In this document: in pieces, positions 18,428 through 27,359 of the stretch
Layout: every line of letters begins with the position of its first letter
Numbering within the stretch: the first letter of the stretch is position 1
NCBI GenBank assembly: GCA_024635625.1
Contig: JAGXIQ010000014.1
Span: 1-43,611, forward strand
Direction: 5' to 3'
Source: Loktanella sp.
GTDB lineage: Bacteria > Pseudomonadota > Alphaproteobacteria > Rhodobacterales > Rhodobacteraceae
Length of the DNA: 43,611 nucleotides
Translations under genes and position numbers: made by a program
Notes under the pieces: model-generated
Told to the model about the DNA's origin: nothing
Database searches by the model: none
Seen by the model: the letters and a program-made list of their open reading frames with translations, nothing else

Positions 18428-18955
18428 TCAGCCCGGGTTCGTTGCCAGATATGCAATCAGGTTCGCGCGATCCTCTGGATTGGCCAGCCCCTTGTACGTC
18501 ATCTTGGTGCCGGGTGCCCAACCCTGCGGGTCCTGCAGGAAGTGGTAAAGGTTCTCTTCGCTCCACACGTCGGCGACCTGCTCCAGCGCGCCAGAGTAGG
18601 CGTAGTCACCAATGCTGTCGATCGGACGTCCTACGACGCCATGCAGCGACGGGCCAACACCATTTTGGCCATCGGCCAGTGCGTGGCAGGATTTGCAGTT
18701 TCGGAAAACACCCTCGCCGGCACTCGCATCGGCAGCAGCAAAGGCCACGTCGAAGGGCACTTCTTCTTCGGCCGGGGCCGCTTCGCCACCGACACCTGAT
18801 TCCGGCACTTCGATAACATAGGCCTGATGTTCGCCTTCGGCATGGCTTTCGCCGCCGACATAAATGGTTTCCGCCGCCCAACCGCCTAGCAGAAAGACCA
18901 GAAACGTGCCGCAAAGGCCACCGACCACCTTGGTCATCGTCATTGTGTCGAACAT
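18428..18955 (-). CDS. Membrane-anchored cytochrome c (cy/CycM-like)
   Basis: A 175-residue class I c-type cytochrome with an uncleaved N-terminal anchor, comparable to cytochrome cy/CycM that carries electrons from the bc1 complex to terminal oxidases. The helix at about residues 9-28 is followed by a flexible acidic and Ala-rich linker (to about 70). The heme is attached at Cys87/Cys90 with His91 (CKSCH), and Met152 in PGTKMTY is the likely sixth ligand. The ATG at 18955 has GGTGGA seven bases upstream; the frame also permits a GTG four codons earlier. It is monocistronic with its own terminator. Partner oxidase is not in the window. Confidence 0.9.
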   Translation of the reverse strand: MFDTMTMTKVVGGLCGTFLVFLLGGWAAETIYVGGESHAEGEHQAYVIEVPESGVGGEAAPAEEEVPFDVAFAAADASAGEGVFRNCKSCHALADGQNGVGPSLHGVVGRPIDSIGDYAYSGALEQVADVWSEENLYHFLQDPQGWAPGTKMTYKGLANPEDRANLIAYLATNPG

Positions 18956-19086
18956 GTCGCGTTCCACCCCGCTTTGATAAGTTGCGTCCTAGTATCCGTT
19001 TCACACCCGGTTGCGCAAGCTATAGTGGCGCGACGAAACGACCTGTTTCGTGCAAATGCTGCTAATATGTCTGGGGGGACATGATC

Positions 19087-19932
19087 ATGCCCGCAAAAAT
19101 CGCCTTTCAAGGCGAACTTGGTGCCTATGGCCATCAGGCCTGTGTCGAGGCACGTCCAGGTTTTGATCCCCTGCCCTGCGCCACGTTCGAAGACACAATC
19201 GAGGCCGTGCGAAAAGGCGACGCCGAACTGGGTATGATCGCGATCGAAAATTCGACCTACGGTCGTGTGGCCGACGTACATTCGCTGCTGCCAGACAGCG
19301 GATTGCACATGGTAGACGAGGCCTTCGTGCGAGTTCACGTTAACCTGCTGGGCGTGCCGGGCGCGCGGGTGGCTGACGTGACACAGGCACACGGGCATGT
19401 TGTAATCCTGCCGCAATGTGCAGGCTTTCTACGGGAACATGGGATCAAGGGCATCATCAGTTCTGACAACGCCCGCGCCGCGCGCGAGGTGGCCGAGGCT
19501 GGCGACCGCACACAGGCGGCACTGGCGTCAGAGTTGGCAGCCGATATTTACGGCCTGCACGTGCTGGCCCGCCATATTGAAGATCACGCCCGCAACACAA
19601 CTCGATTTGTCATAATGTCACGAGACCCTGACCTGCGCCGCCGCGGACGCGGGCCGATGGTTACGTCTTTCGTGTTCCGCGTCCGCAACATTCCCGCCGC
19701 ACTATACAAGGCGATGGGCGGCTTCGCGACCAACGGCGTGAACATGACAAAGTTGGAAAGCTATATGGTCGGGGGTAATTTCACCGCGACACAGTTCTAC
19801 GCCGAAATTGAAGGCCATCCAGACGACCGCAATGTGCAGCTTGCACTAGAGGAACTGGATTACTTTACCGACCACGTGAAGCTGATGGGTGTCTTCCCCG
19901 CCGCCCCGCGCCGCCACGAACGCGCTAGTTAA
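19087..19932 (+). CDS. pheA: Prephenate dehydratase with ACT domain
   Basis: This enzyme decarboxylates and dehydrates prephenate to phenylpyruvate in phenylalanine synthesis. The catalytic domain (about residues 1-180) has KIAFQGELGAYGHQA, IAIENSTYGRV and the NTTRF motif with the catalytic Thr. The C-terminal ACT domain (about 190-275) binds Phe for feedback control and includes the GGFATNGVNMTKLESYM stretch, where the usual ESRP is ESYM. It is a stand-alone form without chorismate mutase. I prefer the ATG at 19087, eight bases behind a G-run ribosome binding site; the ATG at 19081 would be too close. The stop TAA shares TTAA with the stop of the convergent SRPBCC gene. Confidence 0.95.
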   Translation: MPAKIAFQGELGAYGHQACVEARPGFDPLPCATFEDTIEAVRKGDAELGMIAIENSTYGRVADVHSLLPDSGLHMVDEAFVRVHVNLLGVPGARVADVTQAHGHVVILPQCAGFLREHGIKGIISSDNARAAREVAEAGDRTQAALASELAADIYGLHVLARHIEDHARNTTRFVIMSRDPDLRRRGRGPMVTSFVFRVRNIPAALYKAMGGFATNGVNMTKLESYMVGGNFTATQFYAEIEGHPDDRNVQLALEELDYFTDHVKLMGVFPAAPRRHERAS

Positions 19933-20402
19933 CTGCGACCCGTACCGCCGCCGTTGCCTTCGATCCCCTTTGCAAAATCTGCGACCCGCTTCTTAAAGCG
20001 GTTCGTCAGATTTGCGCGCGCCAGTTTTAGCGATTGCAGCAAAAGACGTGCAGACAGCGATTTCGCAGATAACTCTATCGACATCGACAGACGTGTGCGC
20101 TGGGGCGACAAGGCCACAATCTCTACCGTCGTGGTACCATTCAGCCCGTTCGCCGCAAGGTCGATCACCAAATCTGTTGGCGCCTCTATCCGCGCGACGG
20201 TGGCATGAACCCTCCGTTCACGGCTGCGAAAAGTAAAAGCCACGTCCCATGCGGACCCGACGACCGCAGGCCGTCCCGCATCGACGCGCTTTACATCCGC
20301 ACCACGGCGCAACATCTGACGTTCAAGCCCGGAAAAATCGGTGACCTGTGCCCAGACGAGGTTGATCGGGGCTTCGATGTCTTCGCGCGCACTGAATTTC
20401 AT
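19929..20402 (-). CDS. SRPBCC-fold (polyketide cyclase/START-like) protein
   Basis: A 157-residue cytoplasmic protein with the helix-grip SRPBCC fold that binds hydrophobic ligands. It begins MKFSAREDIEAPINLVWAQVTDF, a typical first strand and helix, followed by alternating strands (VGSAWDVAFTFRSRERRV, TRLSMSIELSAKSL) and a long basic C-terminal helix (RLLLQSLKLARANLTNRFKKRVADFA). Members include coenzyme Q-binding and polyketide cyclase-like proteins, but no ligand can be assigned here. It is convergent with pheA with a 4-base stop overlap, and its upstream neighbour on the same strand is nudC, 51 bases away. Confidence 0.82.
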   Translation of the reverse strand: MKFSAREDIEAPINLVWAQVTDFSGLERQMLRRGADVKRVDAGRPAVVGSAWDVAFTFRSRERRVHATVARIEAPTDLVIDLAANGLNGTTTVEIVALSPQRTRLSMSIELSAKSLSARLLLQSLKLARANLTNRFKKRVADFAKGIEGNGGGTGRS

Positions 20403-20453
20403 GGCTATGCCTTTTAATATCCGGTCAACCGGCTGTTCTTAAGTCGTGCAGGG

Positions 20454-21404
20454 TTAATCGAGTTTATCAGCTAGCCAGTTTTCTAACAGAAAATGTGCGA
20501 TAGCGCCGGGTCGTGCGGGGTTAATGTCCGGGTGTTGCCCGGCGAATACATCAGCCATCTCTTCTCGGGTGACCCAGCGGGCATCCTCGATCTCGACCGG
20601 GTCAATGGTGATATCGCGGCTGGTGGCATCTCCGGCCATGCCGCACATGAGCGACGAAGGAAACGGCCAAGGCTGACTAGCCAGATAGCGAACCGGGCCG
20701 ACGCGCACGCCAGCTTCTTCGAACACCTCGCGGCGCACGGCGGCTTCCAACGATTCTCCCGGTTCGACAAAGCCCGCCAACAGCGAGTACATGCGATCGG
20801 GCCAGCCGGGCGACCGTCCGACCAACACGGAATTACCGTTTGTAATGAGCATGATAACGACGGGATCAGTACGTGGAAAATGGTGACGTCCGCAGGCCGG
20901 ACAATCACGCTGCCAGCCTCCTTGCGTCATGGCAGACTGGACACCGCAATTTGCGCAGTACCCGTGGCTTGCATGCCACATGAACATCGCCCGCGCAGTG
21001 GCGGCCATTTCAGCCTCCAGCGGGGTCAGACCGGTCATTGCGCCGCGCAGTTCAGCAAAGGCGGGACCGTCTGGCAGACTAGGATGCACCTGCAGACTAG
21101 CATCGGCAAAGCTGTTCAGGCTGGCATCGTTGGCATCCACTGGCGACCACCGAGACAGGTCAGCGGCATAGATATGGGCACCGTCCAAGCGCCCCAGCAT
21201 CAGCCAGTCCGGGTCAGCGTCGCCCAACATCGCATGATCTGCGGGCAACATGACAAGATTACCCGCATCCAGCAGTGGCTTACCGCGCCAAAGCGTAATG
21301 ACCACCGAATCGGGGGAATGGGCGTGGGCCGCTGCATCCGCACGCAAATCTGCGGCACGATCCAGCCCACCACCCGCAAAAGTCACAGTTTCAGCGATTT
21401 TCAT
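20454..21404 (-). CDS. nudC: NAD(+) diphosphatase, NudC-type Nudix hydrolase
   Basis: NudC hydrolyses NAD(H) to NMN(H) and AMP and removes NAD caps from RNA. The chosen ATG at 21404 gives 316 residues; the frame extends to a TTG at 21449 that looks non-coding. Domains are an N-terminal region (to about 150), a zinc ribbon (CANC and CPAC), and the Nudix domain with the box GFVEPGESLEAAVRREVFEEAGV. The SQPWPFPSSLM motif after the Nudix box is the diagnostic NADH-diphosphatase signature. No obvious ribosome binding site precedes the start. It has no operon partner except possibly the downstream SRPBCC gene. Confidence 0.94.
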   Translation of the reverse strand: MKIAETVTFAGGGLDRAADLRADAAAHAHSPDSVVITLWRGKPLLDAGNLVMLPADHAMLGDADPDWLMLGRLDGAHIYAADLSRWSPVDANDASLNSFADASLQVHPSLPDGPAFAELRGAMTGLTPLEAEMAATARAMFMWHASHGYCANCGVQSAMTQGGWQRDCPACGRHHFPRTDPVVIMLITNGNSVLVGRSPGWPDRMYSLLAGFVEPGESLEAAVRREVFEEAGVRVGPVRYLASQPWPFPSSLMCGMAGDATSRDITIDPVEIEDARWVTREEMADVFAGQHPDINPARPGAIAHFLLENWLADKLD

Positions 21405-22239
21405 GCAAACGCCATCGCATGAAGGGAAATAAAGCGCAATCGCTCGCAAGTCATACCCGTGCCAACCGCCGAAAGATTAGCCAGAGGTTCCGCAACGCCC
21501 CAAATGCCAAACTATTTCATGTCATCATGACACGCGTCGCATCCCAGCATCCGACCAGCGATTAAGCCCGATCACAACAGCCGTTCTGGATATGCATTTG
21601 ATGCCTTTCGGCGAACTTTGGCGATATCAGCGATTTTGGCCCGATCTTGTTGACCAACTTTCGCTGCCCATTGGCCCTCTGCTCCTCGGCAACAACGAAT
21701 GGTCCGATGGGCACAAGCGCATGCTGCGCGTTGGGATCATCGGCTTTGCTTTTCCAAAGCACGGAATGGGGCGCCAACATCCTAAACGTTACGATACAAC
21801 CGGATGACATTCTATCGGCAGTGCTGACTGGTTTCGCAAATGGCGATAAGCTGGTGCCAATTTCGGCGCCGTCTTGCGCCAAGGCGGGGCTATGGACCGG
21901 CTAGCGGCGCACTCCGCCAAAAACAGAAACGACAATTGGCAGCACGTGGCGTCATCACGCAGTCCTGATTGGTCAAATGGAAGGCATTTGTCTCAATTTA
22001 GACGGCATCCTCGGGGAAATGCCCGCCACGGCACGATGGCAGGCGCGGATCGAAACAGTTAGAATCGCCAATAAAGCAGGGGATCTCTTACTCGCTGAAA
22101 AATGGACTGCACATTATTTCCCATCCAGCCCCCGGCAAATAGCAGCCTTGCCTTCCTGCACCGCTGGCCCGCAGGACGATGGCATTCACGCCTATCGCCT
22201 GACCTACTAAAATGGCCGCAGACTGACGCTGGCGCGGGG
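21405..22239. other. Gene-poor stretch between nudC and the SRP RNA
   Basis: About 830 bases with no gene I can support. Short open frames exist on both strands (for example 21592-21807 and 21977-22210 on plus, 21562-21882 on minus), but none has a clear ribosome binding site, family motif or convincing composition, and the plausible-looking pieces sit in different frames. The sequence is more AT-rich by eye than its neighbours. It may hold decayed genes or an unrecognised small protein (for instance the 77-codon frame from 21977). nudC transcription must start in its left part and the SRP RNA promoter ends it on the right. Confidence 0.6.
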
Positions 22240-22268
22240 TTGCACCGCCTTGCCCCCGCCGCTATATG
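22240..22268 (+). promoter_or_regulatory. Sigma-70 type promoter of the SRP RNA gene
   Basis: TTGCAC (22240-22245) and TATATG (22263-22268) are separated by exactly 17 bases. A start about seven bases after the -10 falls at 22275, which is where the first paired strand of the SRP RNA begins. The match is to the general sigma-70 consensus and is typical of stable RNA genes in this group. Confidence 0.75.
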
Positions 22269-22272
22269 AGAG

Positions 22273-22369
22273 TCGAGAGGTTGGCGCGGGCGAGCGCCTC
22301 GCCAACTTGGTCAGGTCCGGAAGGAAGCAGCCATAACGAGCCCCGCTTGGGTCGTTGTCAGCCTCTCAC
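22273..22369 (+). ncRNA. ffs: 4.5S signal recognition particle RNA
   Basis: The small bacterial SRP RNA that binds Ffh and FtsY for cotranslational membrane targeting. The conserved apical domain is present as GGTCAGGTCCGGAAGGAAGC followed by AGCCATAACGAG, with the GGAA tetraloop and the symmetric and asymmetric internal loops. The ends pair: GAGAGG (22275-22280) with CCTCTC (22362-22367), giving a hairpin of roughly 95 bases, the common size in alphaproteobacteria. A good promoter lies directly upstream. Precise 5' and 3' ends are estimated within a few bases. Confidence 0.96.
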
Positions 22370-22423
22370 CTCATTTTCCCCGCCTTGTCAGGGTGCAGAC
22401 GCCTTGCCTAATCCTAGCCAGCC

Positions 22424-23452
22424 ATGGACGTAACGCCTGACGCGCTAGCCGCTTTGGGTTGGTCCACGGCAGAGCTGGACCAGATCGGGCCAGACGACGC
22501 GGTCCTTACCCCTGCACGAATCGCCAGCGTTCATCGCCGCAATGTATCAGCCATTACTGCTGACGGCCCGCTGCGGCTCGTCCCCGATCCCGGCGTGTCG
22601 ACTGGCAGCTTTGCGGTTGGCGACTGGGTGCTTTGCGACGTCGAAGCGGCGCTTCTTGTTCGCCGCCTCGATCGCCGCAGTCTTTTGCAGCGCGGGGCAG
22701 AGCATCGCACAGGCCAGCGCCAGCTGATTGCTGCCAACCTCGACACTCTTTTCATCGTCACATCGTGTAATGCCGATTTCAACGTCGCACGACTGGAACG
22801 CTATCTTGCCCTGGCCCACGACGCAGATATTACGCCAGCGATCCTTTTGACCAAAGCTGACCAGACCGATAGCGCCGCCGACTACATCGCGCAGGCGCAG
22901 GCCCTAGGGGCGGATCTGCCCGTTGTCGCTATCAATGCCAAGGGCGACGACGTAGCCCAAGTCCTTGCCCCGTGGTGCGGACCGGGCCAGACCGTGGCAC
23001 TCGTGGGGTCCTCGGGCGTCGGCAAGACGACATTGGCGAACGCCCTGACGGGCCGCGAGGACGACACGCAAGATATACGCGAAGACGACGCGCGCGGACG
23101 CCACACCACGACAAAGCGCAGCCTGCACGGACTGCCGACAGGTGGTTGGCTGATTGACACTCCGGGGATGCGCGGCCTTGCGGTGGCAGATGTGACCGCT
23201 GGTATCCAAGCGACCTTTCCCGAAATCACTGCCCTGACCGACGACTGCCGCTTTCGTGACTGCCTGCATGATGGCGAACCGGGTTGTGCTGTACAGGAGG
23301 CAGTTGACGCTGGCGCAATTGATCCAGAGCGTCTGAAACGCTACCGCAAGCTGCGGGCAGAGGATGCACAATCGACCGAAAGCACAGCAGCAATCCACGC
23401 CCGAAAACGCCGCACCGCGAAATCCGGCAAACCGCCAGCCCGCCGCCGCTAG
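22424..23452 (+). CDS. rsgA: Small ribosomal subunit biogenesis GTPase RsgA
   Basis: RsgA (YjeQ/YloQ) is a circularly permuted GTPase that checks late 30S assembly. The 342 residues show an N-terminal OB-fold (about 40-110), then the permuted G motifs: TKAD (G4), GSSGVGKTTLANAL (G1) near residue 192, DTPGMRG (G3), followed by the C-terminal zinc-binding region with CRFRDCLHDGEPGC. A basic tail (HARKRRTAKSGKPPARRR) ends the protein. The ATG at 22424 lacks a strong ribosome binding site. It follows the SRP RNA by about 55 bases. Its TAG stop shares CTAG with the stop of the convergent phosphatase-like gene. Confidence 0.95.
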   Translation: MDVTPDALAALGWSTAELDQIGPDDAVLTPARIASVHRRNVSAITADGPLRLVPDPGVSTGSFAVGDWVLCDVEAALLVRRLDRRSLLQRGAEHRTGQRQLIAANLDTLFIVTSCNADFNVARLERYLALAHDADITPAILLTKADQTDSAADYIAQAQALGADLPVVAINAKGDDVAQVLAPWCGPGQTVALVGSSGVGKTTLANALTGREDDTQDIREDDARGRHTTTKRSLHGLPTGGWLIDTPGMRGLAVADVTAGIQATFPEITALTDDCRFRDCLHDGEPGCAVQEAVDAGAIDPERLKRYRKLRAEDAQSTESTAAIHARKRRTAKSGKPPARRR

Positions 23453-23958
23453 CGCGTTGCCCACGCCAATTGCGCTGGCGTTTCAATGGCAGTGGGTCTG
23501 ATCGCCCGCAATCGGGCCAGCGCCGTATCGGGCGCCTCTCCTGCGGCAATCATAATGCGCAGCATCGCCATTCCGGAACGACCCCCGCTCGTCTTGCAAT
23601 GAAACAAAATGCGCTCGCCCGCTGCCAGACGGCCCAATACGCGGACCTCTAGCCCGACCCAATCCCGCGTCGCAGATGCGTCCGGAATCCCCTTGTCAGC
23701 AATCGGAAGATGAACCCAGGCAGGCGGCGCGTGCCGCAGGTCGGCGCCTAACGATGCCTCTACATCATCAAGTTCCGTCGCTGTCGACAACGTCACGACG
23801 AGCGTCGGCCGCCACCGCAAGAGGGCACGAAAGTCGGCGGTGTAGTCACCAGATTCGCCGGGCATACGCGACGATCCCAGCGCCCCACCACCAATCGGCA
23901 AAGCAAAGACGTTAAACTTAGACGCCTGACGCACCGCCGCTTCACCGATTTGTCGCAT
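23449..23958 (-). CDS. Tyrosine/dual-specificity phosphatase-like protein
   Basis: A 169-residue cytoplasmic protein with the Cys-based phosphatase P-loop HCKTSGGRSGMA (C-x5-R), followed by a helix with RLRAIRPTAIET, the layout seen in dual-specificity phosphatases. The general acid could be the Asp in the LPIADKGIPD segment. Similar stand-alone proteins are annotated as protein tyrosine phosphatases in Rhodobacteraceae, but the substrate is unknown. It starts at an ATG at 23958 without a strong ribosome binding site and lies 22 bases behind the ychF stop on the opposite direction of reading, i.e. just downstream of ychF on the same strand. The convergent neighbour is rsgA. Confidence 0.8.
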   Translation of the reverse strand: MRQIGEAAVRQASKFNVFALPIGGGALGSSRMPGESGDYTADFRALLRWRPTLVVTLSTATELDDVEASLGADLRHAPPAWVHLPIADKGIPDASATRDWVGLEVRVLGRLAAGERILFHCKTSGGRSGMAMLRIMIAAGEAPDTALARLRAIRPTAIETPAQLAWATR

Positions 23959-23980
23959 CGGATCGAACGCCGATCATCGC

Positions 23981-25078
23981 TTAGGTATTGAACAGGAAGT
24001 GCAAGACATCGCCGTCCTTGACCGTATAGGTCTTTCCCTCGGCCCGCATCTTGCCCGCTTCTTTGGCAGGCTGCTCGCCACCCAAGGTGACAAAATCATC
24101 ATAACCGATGGTTTCTGCACGAATAAAGCCGCGTTCGAAGTCGCCATGGATCACGCCTGCTGCTTTTGGCGCTGATGTCCCTGCGGGGATTGTCCAAGCC
24201 CGCGCCTCTTTTGGCCCCACAGTGAAATACGTCTGCAAATGCAGCAATGCGTATCCAGCACGGATTAGACGGTCCAACCCGGCCTCTTCCAGCCCCATCT
24301 CGGACAAGAACATCTCTGCCTCTTCAAGATCGAGTTGGCTAATCTCTTCTTCGATCCGCGCACTGATCACGACGGCAGAGTTCCCCTCCGCCTCGGCCAT
24401 AACACGCACACGTTCTGACTGGGCATTGCCTGTGGCTGACGCTTCTTCCTCGACGTTGCAAACGTAAAGCACCGGCTTAGTCGTCAGCAATTGCAGCATC
24501 CGCCATGCCTTGGCGTCCTCGGGGTCAACATCGACCGTACGGGCTGGCTTGCCCTCTTCTAGGACTTTCTGCGCTGCCTCTAACAGCCGAACCTGCTGGC
24601 CGGCATCTTTGTCACCACCACGCACCTTACGGTGCAGGTTCGCCAGGCGCTTTTCGATGCTTTCCAGATCCGACAACATCAGCTCGGTTTCGATGACTTC
24701 AGCGTCGCTCACCGGATCGACGCGGCCTTCGACGTGGGTGATGTCGTCGTCTTCAAAGCAACGCAACACGTGCGCGATGGCGTCGCACTCGCGAATGTTG
24801 GCCAGAAACTGGTTACCAAGACCCTCGCCCTTGGATGCTCCCTTTACCAGACCCGCGATGTCCACAAACGTCATTCTCGTCGGAATGGTCTGCTTGGAAC
24901 CGGCAATCGCAGCCAATTTGTCCAAACGCGCATCTGGCACGGCGACATCACCCACGTTCGGCTCGATCGTGCAGAACGGAAAGTTCGCGGCCTGTGCAGC
25001 GGCGGTCCGCGTCAACGCGTTGAACAGCGTGGACTTGCCGACGTTTGGCAGACCGACGATCCCCATCTTGAAGCCCAT
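23981..25078 (-). CDS. ychF: Redox- and ribosome-associated ATPase YchF (OLA1 family)
   Basis: YchF is an OBG-family P-loop NTPase that prefers ATP and associates with ribosomes in stress responses. The 365-residue product from the ATG at 25078 (AGGAG seven bases upstream) has G1 [15 protein letters not shown], the [20 protein letters not shown] block (G3), the NVEEE segment in place of the NKxD of GTPases (the known reason for ATP preference), and the C-terminal TGS domain from about residue 280 ([35 protein letters not shown]). Length and motifs are complete. The frame is open further upstream, but only this start fits family alignments. Confidence 0.97.
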   Translation of the reverse strand: MGFKMGIVGLPNVGKSTLFNALTRTAAAQAANFPFCTIEPNVGDVAVPDARLDKLAAIAGSKQTIPTRMTFVDIAGLVKGASKGEGLGNQFLANIRECDAIAHVLRCFEDDDITHVEGRVDPVSDAEVIETELMLSDLESIEKRLANLHRKVRGGDKDAGQQVRLLEAAQKVLEEGKPARTVDVDPEDAKAWRMLQLLTTKPVLYVCNVEEEASATGNAQSERVRVMAEAEGNSAVVISARIEEEISQLDLEEAEMFLSEMGLEEAGLDRLIRAGYALLHLQTYFTVGPKEARAWTIPAGTSAPKAAGVIHGDFERGFIRAETIGYDDFVTLGGEQPAKEAGKMRAEGKTYTVKDGDVLHFLFNT

Positions 25079-25204
25079 GACGCATCTCCTGTTTCGAATA
25101 CCGCTCGCATCTAGCCGCCCCGCCTCGCCCACGCAAGCCAAACGCTATGAAAACTGCACGATCCGTGGTATCTTCATGCGACGCCTTAGAGCAGGAGGTC
25201 AAAG

Positions 25205-25612
25205 ATGCATCCCGTCCCCTACCTGTTCTTTAATGGCACCTGTGAAGAGGCGTTCAGTTTCTACGCCTCGGTCTTTGGGACCGCGCCCAACTTTATGCGG
25301 GTCAAAGGCTCTCCCATGGAATCGCAGCTACCACCGGAGGCCGCAGAAAAAATCATGCACGCTTCATTGATGGTCGGCGGTGGAGAAATCTACGGCTCGG
25401 ACGATCTATCACCCGGCGGCGGCCCCGCTATGGCGGGCTGCAACGTGATGATCAGCTTGCCGGACTTTGACACCGCCAAGATTCACTTTGATGCGCTGTC
25501 AGATGGCGGCGACGTCCGTATGCCCTTCGAAGAACAGTTCTGGACGCCCGGTTTTGGCGCATTCACGGACAGGTTCGGCGTTCGCTGGATGATAGACACG
25601 CAGCTCGACTAG
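25205..25612 (+). CDS. VOC-family protein, PhnB-like
   Basis: A 135-residue single-domain protein of the vicinal oxygen chelate superfamily, closest to the PhnB/3-demethylubiquinone methyltransferase-like group. It begins with the typical PVPYLFFNGTCEEAFSFYASVFG, followed by HASLMVGGGEIYGSD and the C-terminal FWTPGFGAFTDRFGVRWMI. The VOC fold usually binds a metal, but PhnB-like proteins often lack a full ligand set, and no reaction can be assigned. AGGAGG lies a few bases upstream of the ATG, an unusually strong ribosome binding site. It is divergent from ychF and monocistronic. Confidence 0.88.
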   Translation: MHPVPYLFFNGTCEEAFSFYASVFGTAPNFMRVKGSPMESQLPPEAAEKIMHASLMVGGGEIYGSDDLSPGGGPAMAGCNVMISLPDFDTAKIHFDALSDGGDVRMPFEEQFWTPGFGAFTDRFGVRWMIDTQLD

Positions 25613-25680
25613 GGTCAGGCCCGTGGGCCAAAACCCTCTCAAGGCTCCTGAAGCCTTACAAAGTCAACCTTATAGGCTTT

Positions 25681-25869
25681 TTAACCTGCAGTGCGGTTGC
25701 GACCTTCCCAGATCAAAATCCACGCCAAGATAATAAACATCGGATGGGTCAGGCCACCACTTAGCAGGACGGCCGGAATCCACACAAGAAACGTGATGAC
25801 TGCAATGATAGGCCGACCTGCAAACAGGATCGACAGCGGTGGGAACAACAGCGCAAGAATATAATTCAT
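25681..25869 (-). CDS. Small two-helix membrane protein, Pmp3/YqaE-like
   Basis: A 62-residue protein made of two hydrophobic segments ([18 protein letters not shown] and [16 protein letters not shown]) plus a third short one, ending in a polar WEGRNRTAG tail. The N-terminal LALLFPPL resembles the Pmp3/YqaE proteolipid family, which affects membrane potential and salt tolerance, though the spacing is not identical. It is divergent from trpA with start codons near each other; no ribosome binding site stands out. The gene is real by its composition and by analogy to conserved small membrane proteins in the group, but the function is unproven. Confidence 0.65.
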   Translation of the reverse strand: MNYILALLFPPLSILFAGRPIIAVITFLVWIPAVLLSGGLTHPMFIILAWILIWEGRNRTAG

Positions 25870-25969
25870 GCACCCGATATGGGGCCGCCAAACCGGATTT
25901 CAATTCCCGCCCCATTGCATTTGCGCGGCCCTTCGCCCAGAAAAGCCGCGACCCATGAAAGATGCTGCC

Positions 25970-26761
25970 ATGTCACGTATCGACGCTAAGTTCGCTGATC
26001 TGAAATCCCGGGGCCAGAAGGCGTTCGTCGCCTACGTCATGGCGGGCGACCCAAATTACGACACCAGCCTTGCGATTGTGCAGGGCTTGCCGGCTGCGGG
26101 TGTGGACATCATCGAACTTGGCCTGCCCTTTACTGATCCAATGGCCGACGGCACCACGATCCAACTGGCGGGCCAGCGGGCGCTTGCGGGCCACATGACT
26201 TTGGATCGGACACTGAGTATAGCCCGAGAGCTGCGCAAGACGGATGACACCACGCCCATCGTGCTGATGGGTTACTACAACCCAATCTATTCCCGCGGCG
26301 TCGACCTGTTCCTGCAGCAGGCGTCAGAGGCTGGCATCGACGGCCTTATTATCGTCGATCTGCCCCCTGAAGAGGACGACGAACTTTGCCTGCCCGCGCA
26401 GGCCGCCGGGTTGAACTTTATCCGCCTTGCCACACCGACAACGGACGACAAGCGGTTACCCAAGGTGCTGACCAACACGTCCGGTTTCTTATACTACGTC
26501 TCGGTGACTGGCATCACGGGTACTGCCTCTGCCCAGACCACTGACGTTGCACCAGAGGTCGCACGCATCAAATCACACACCGACCTGCCCGTCATCGTCG
26601 GTTTCGGCATCAAAACGCCAGGGGCAGCCCACGCGATAGCACAGGTCGCGGACGGTGCTGTCGTTGGATCCGCTATTGTGGAAAAGATCGGGGCTGGCGA
26701 ATCCGTTGCGGATGTTCTTGCTTTCGTCAAAAGCCTTGCCGACGGCTGCCACAGGGCCTGA
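25970..26761 (+). CDS. trpA: Tryptophan synthase alpha chain
   Basis: TrpA splits indole-3-glycerol phosphate to indole and glyceraldehyde-3-phosphate, passing indole to TrpB. The ATG at 25970 gives 263 residues (268 in E. coli). Catalytic residues are in place: Glu in [16 protein letters not shown] (E49 equivalent) and Asp in [10 protein letters not shown] (D60 region is within the first loop), with the phosphate-binding [10 protein letters not shown] and [12 protein letters not shown] near the C-terminus. An in-frame ATG at 25955 is a possible alternative. trpB is not adjacent, a split seen in this group. A terminator follows 50 bases after the stop. Confidence 0.96.
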   Translation: MSRIDAKFADLKSRGQKAFVAYVMAGDPNYDTSLAIVQGLPAAGVDIIELGLPFTDPMADGTTIQLAGQRALAGHMTLDRTLSIARELRKTDDTTPIVLMGYYNPIYSRGVDLFLQQASEAGIDGLIIVDLPPEEDDELCLPAQAAGLNFIRLATPTTDDKRLPKVLTNTSGFLYYVSVTGITGTASAQTTDVAPEVARIKSHTDLPVIVGFGIKTPGAAHAIAQVADGAVVGSAIVEKIGAGESVADVLAFVKSLADGCHRA

Positions 26762-26810
26762 TTACAAGGTCTCACTTTTTTCCAGAACACAGGTAGGCGC
26801 GACGAGCGTC

Positions 26811-26836
26811 TGGGGGCAACGCCCCCTTTTGTCTTT
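26811..26836 (+). terminator. Rho-independent terminator after trpA
   Basis: GGGGGC and GCCCCC form a six-base stem with loop AAC, followed by TTTTGTCTTT. It lies about 50 bases after the trpA stop on the same strand and before the convergent def cluster. Confidence 0.85.
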
Positions 26837-26864
26837 AATAGCAAGACGCAAAGCAGGTCGCACG

Positions 26865-27359
26865 TCAGCGCGCCAGCTTTGCCGCCCGCTTCAACAACAT
26901 GTCCCGTTTCAGCTTTGTGAGCCGTTCAAAATACATCTTGCCCGCCAGATGGTCGATCTGGTGCTGGACGGATGTCGCCCACAACCCGACAAAATCACGA
27001 TCCTCAGCCTGACCCGTCTCGTTCAGGAAACGCACCGTCACCGCCCGAGGCCGTTTAACCAGCGCACTGACGCCGGGCAGGCAAGGGCTGGCCTCGTCAT
27101 GATCGCGGAACTCCACACTCGCGTGCAGCACCTCGGGGTTCGCCATTCTCACGACTTGACCACGCCCTTTGCTGGCATCGACGACCGCTAACCGCAAAGG
27201 AATGCCCAGTTGCACGGCAGCCAGGCCGACGCCCGGCATCGCCTCCATCACATCGACCATATCATCCCAGATCGCGCGAACGTCGTCATTGATTTCAATC
27301 ACATCCGCCGCTTGCGTCCGAAGCGCCTTGTGCGGCCACTGTACCACCGGCCGCGTCAT
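26865..27359 (-). CDS. Peptide deformylase paralogue with altered active site
   Basis: The third and last gene of a tandem deformylase cluster, 164 residues with the PDF fold. Motif 1 is GVGLAAVQ (43-50), close to GxGLAAxQ. Motif 2, normally EGCLS, is ASPCLPG with the metal-ligand Cys93 kept. Motif 3, normally HExDH, is HQIDH: His133 and His137 are kept but the catalytic Glu is Gln134 (codon CAG). A PDF without this Glu should bind metal but be very weak or inactive as a deformylase. It overlaps the second def gene by four bases. It may be a regulatory or specialised paralogue, or drifting; the frame is intact and composition looks normal. Confidence 0.9.
   Translation of the reverse strand: MTRPVVQWPHKALRTQAADVIEINDDVRAIWDDMVDVMEAMPGVGLAAVQLGIPLRLAVVDASKGRGQVVRMANPEVLHASVEFRDHDEASPCLPGVSALVKRPRAVTVRFLNETGQAEDRDFVGLWATSVQHQIDHLAGKMYFERLTKLKRDMLLKRAAKLAR

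Noticed and set aside
21977-22210. 77-codon ORF as a real gene
   Set aside because: No ribosome binding site, no known motif and no protein context; kept only as a possibility in the gene-poor region.
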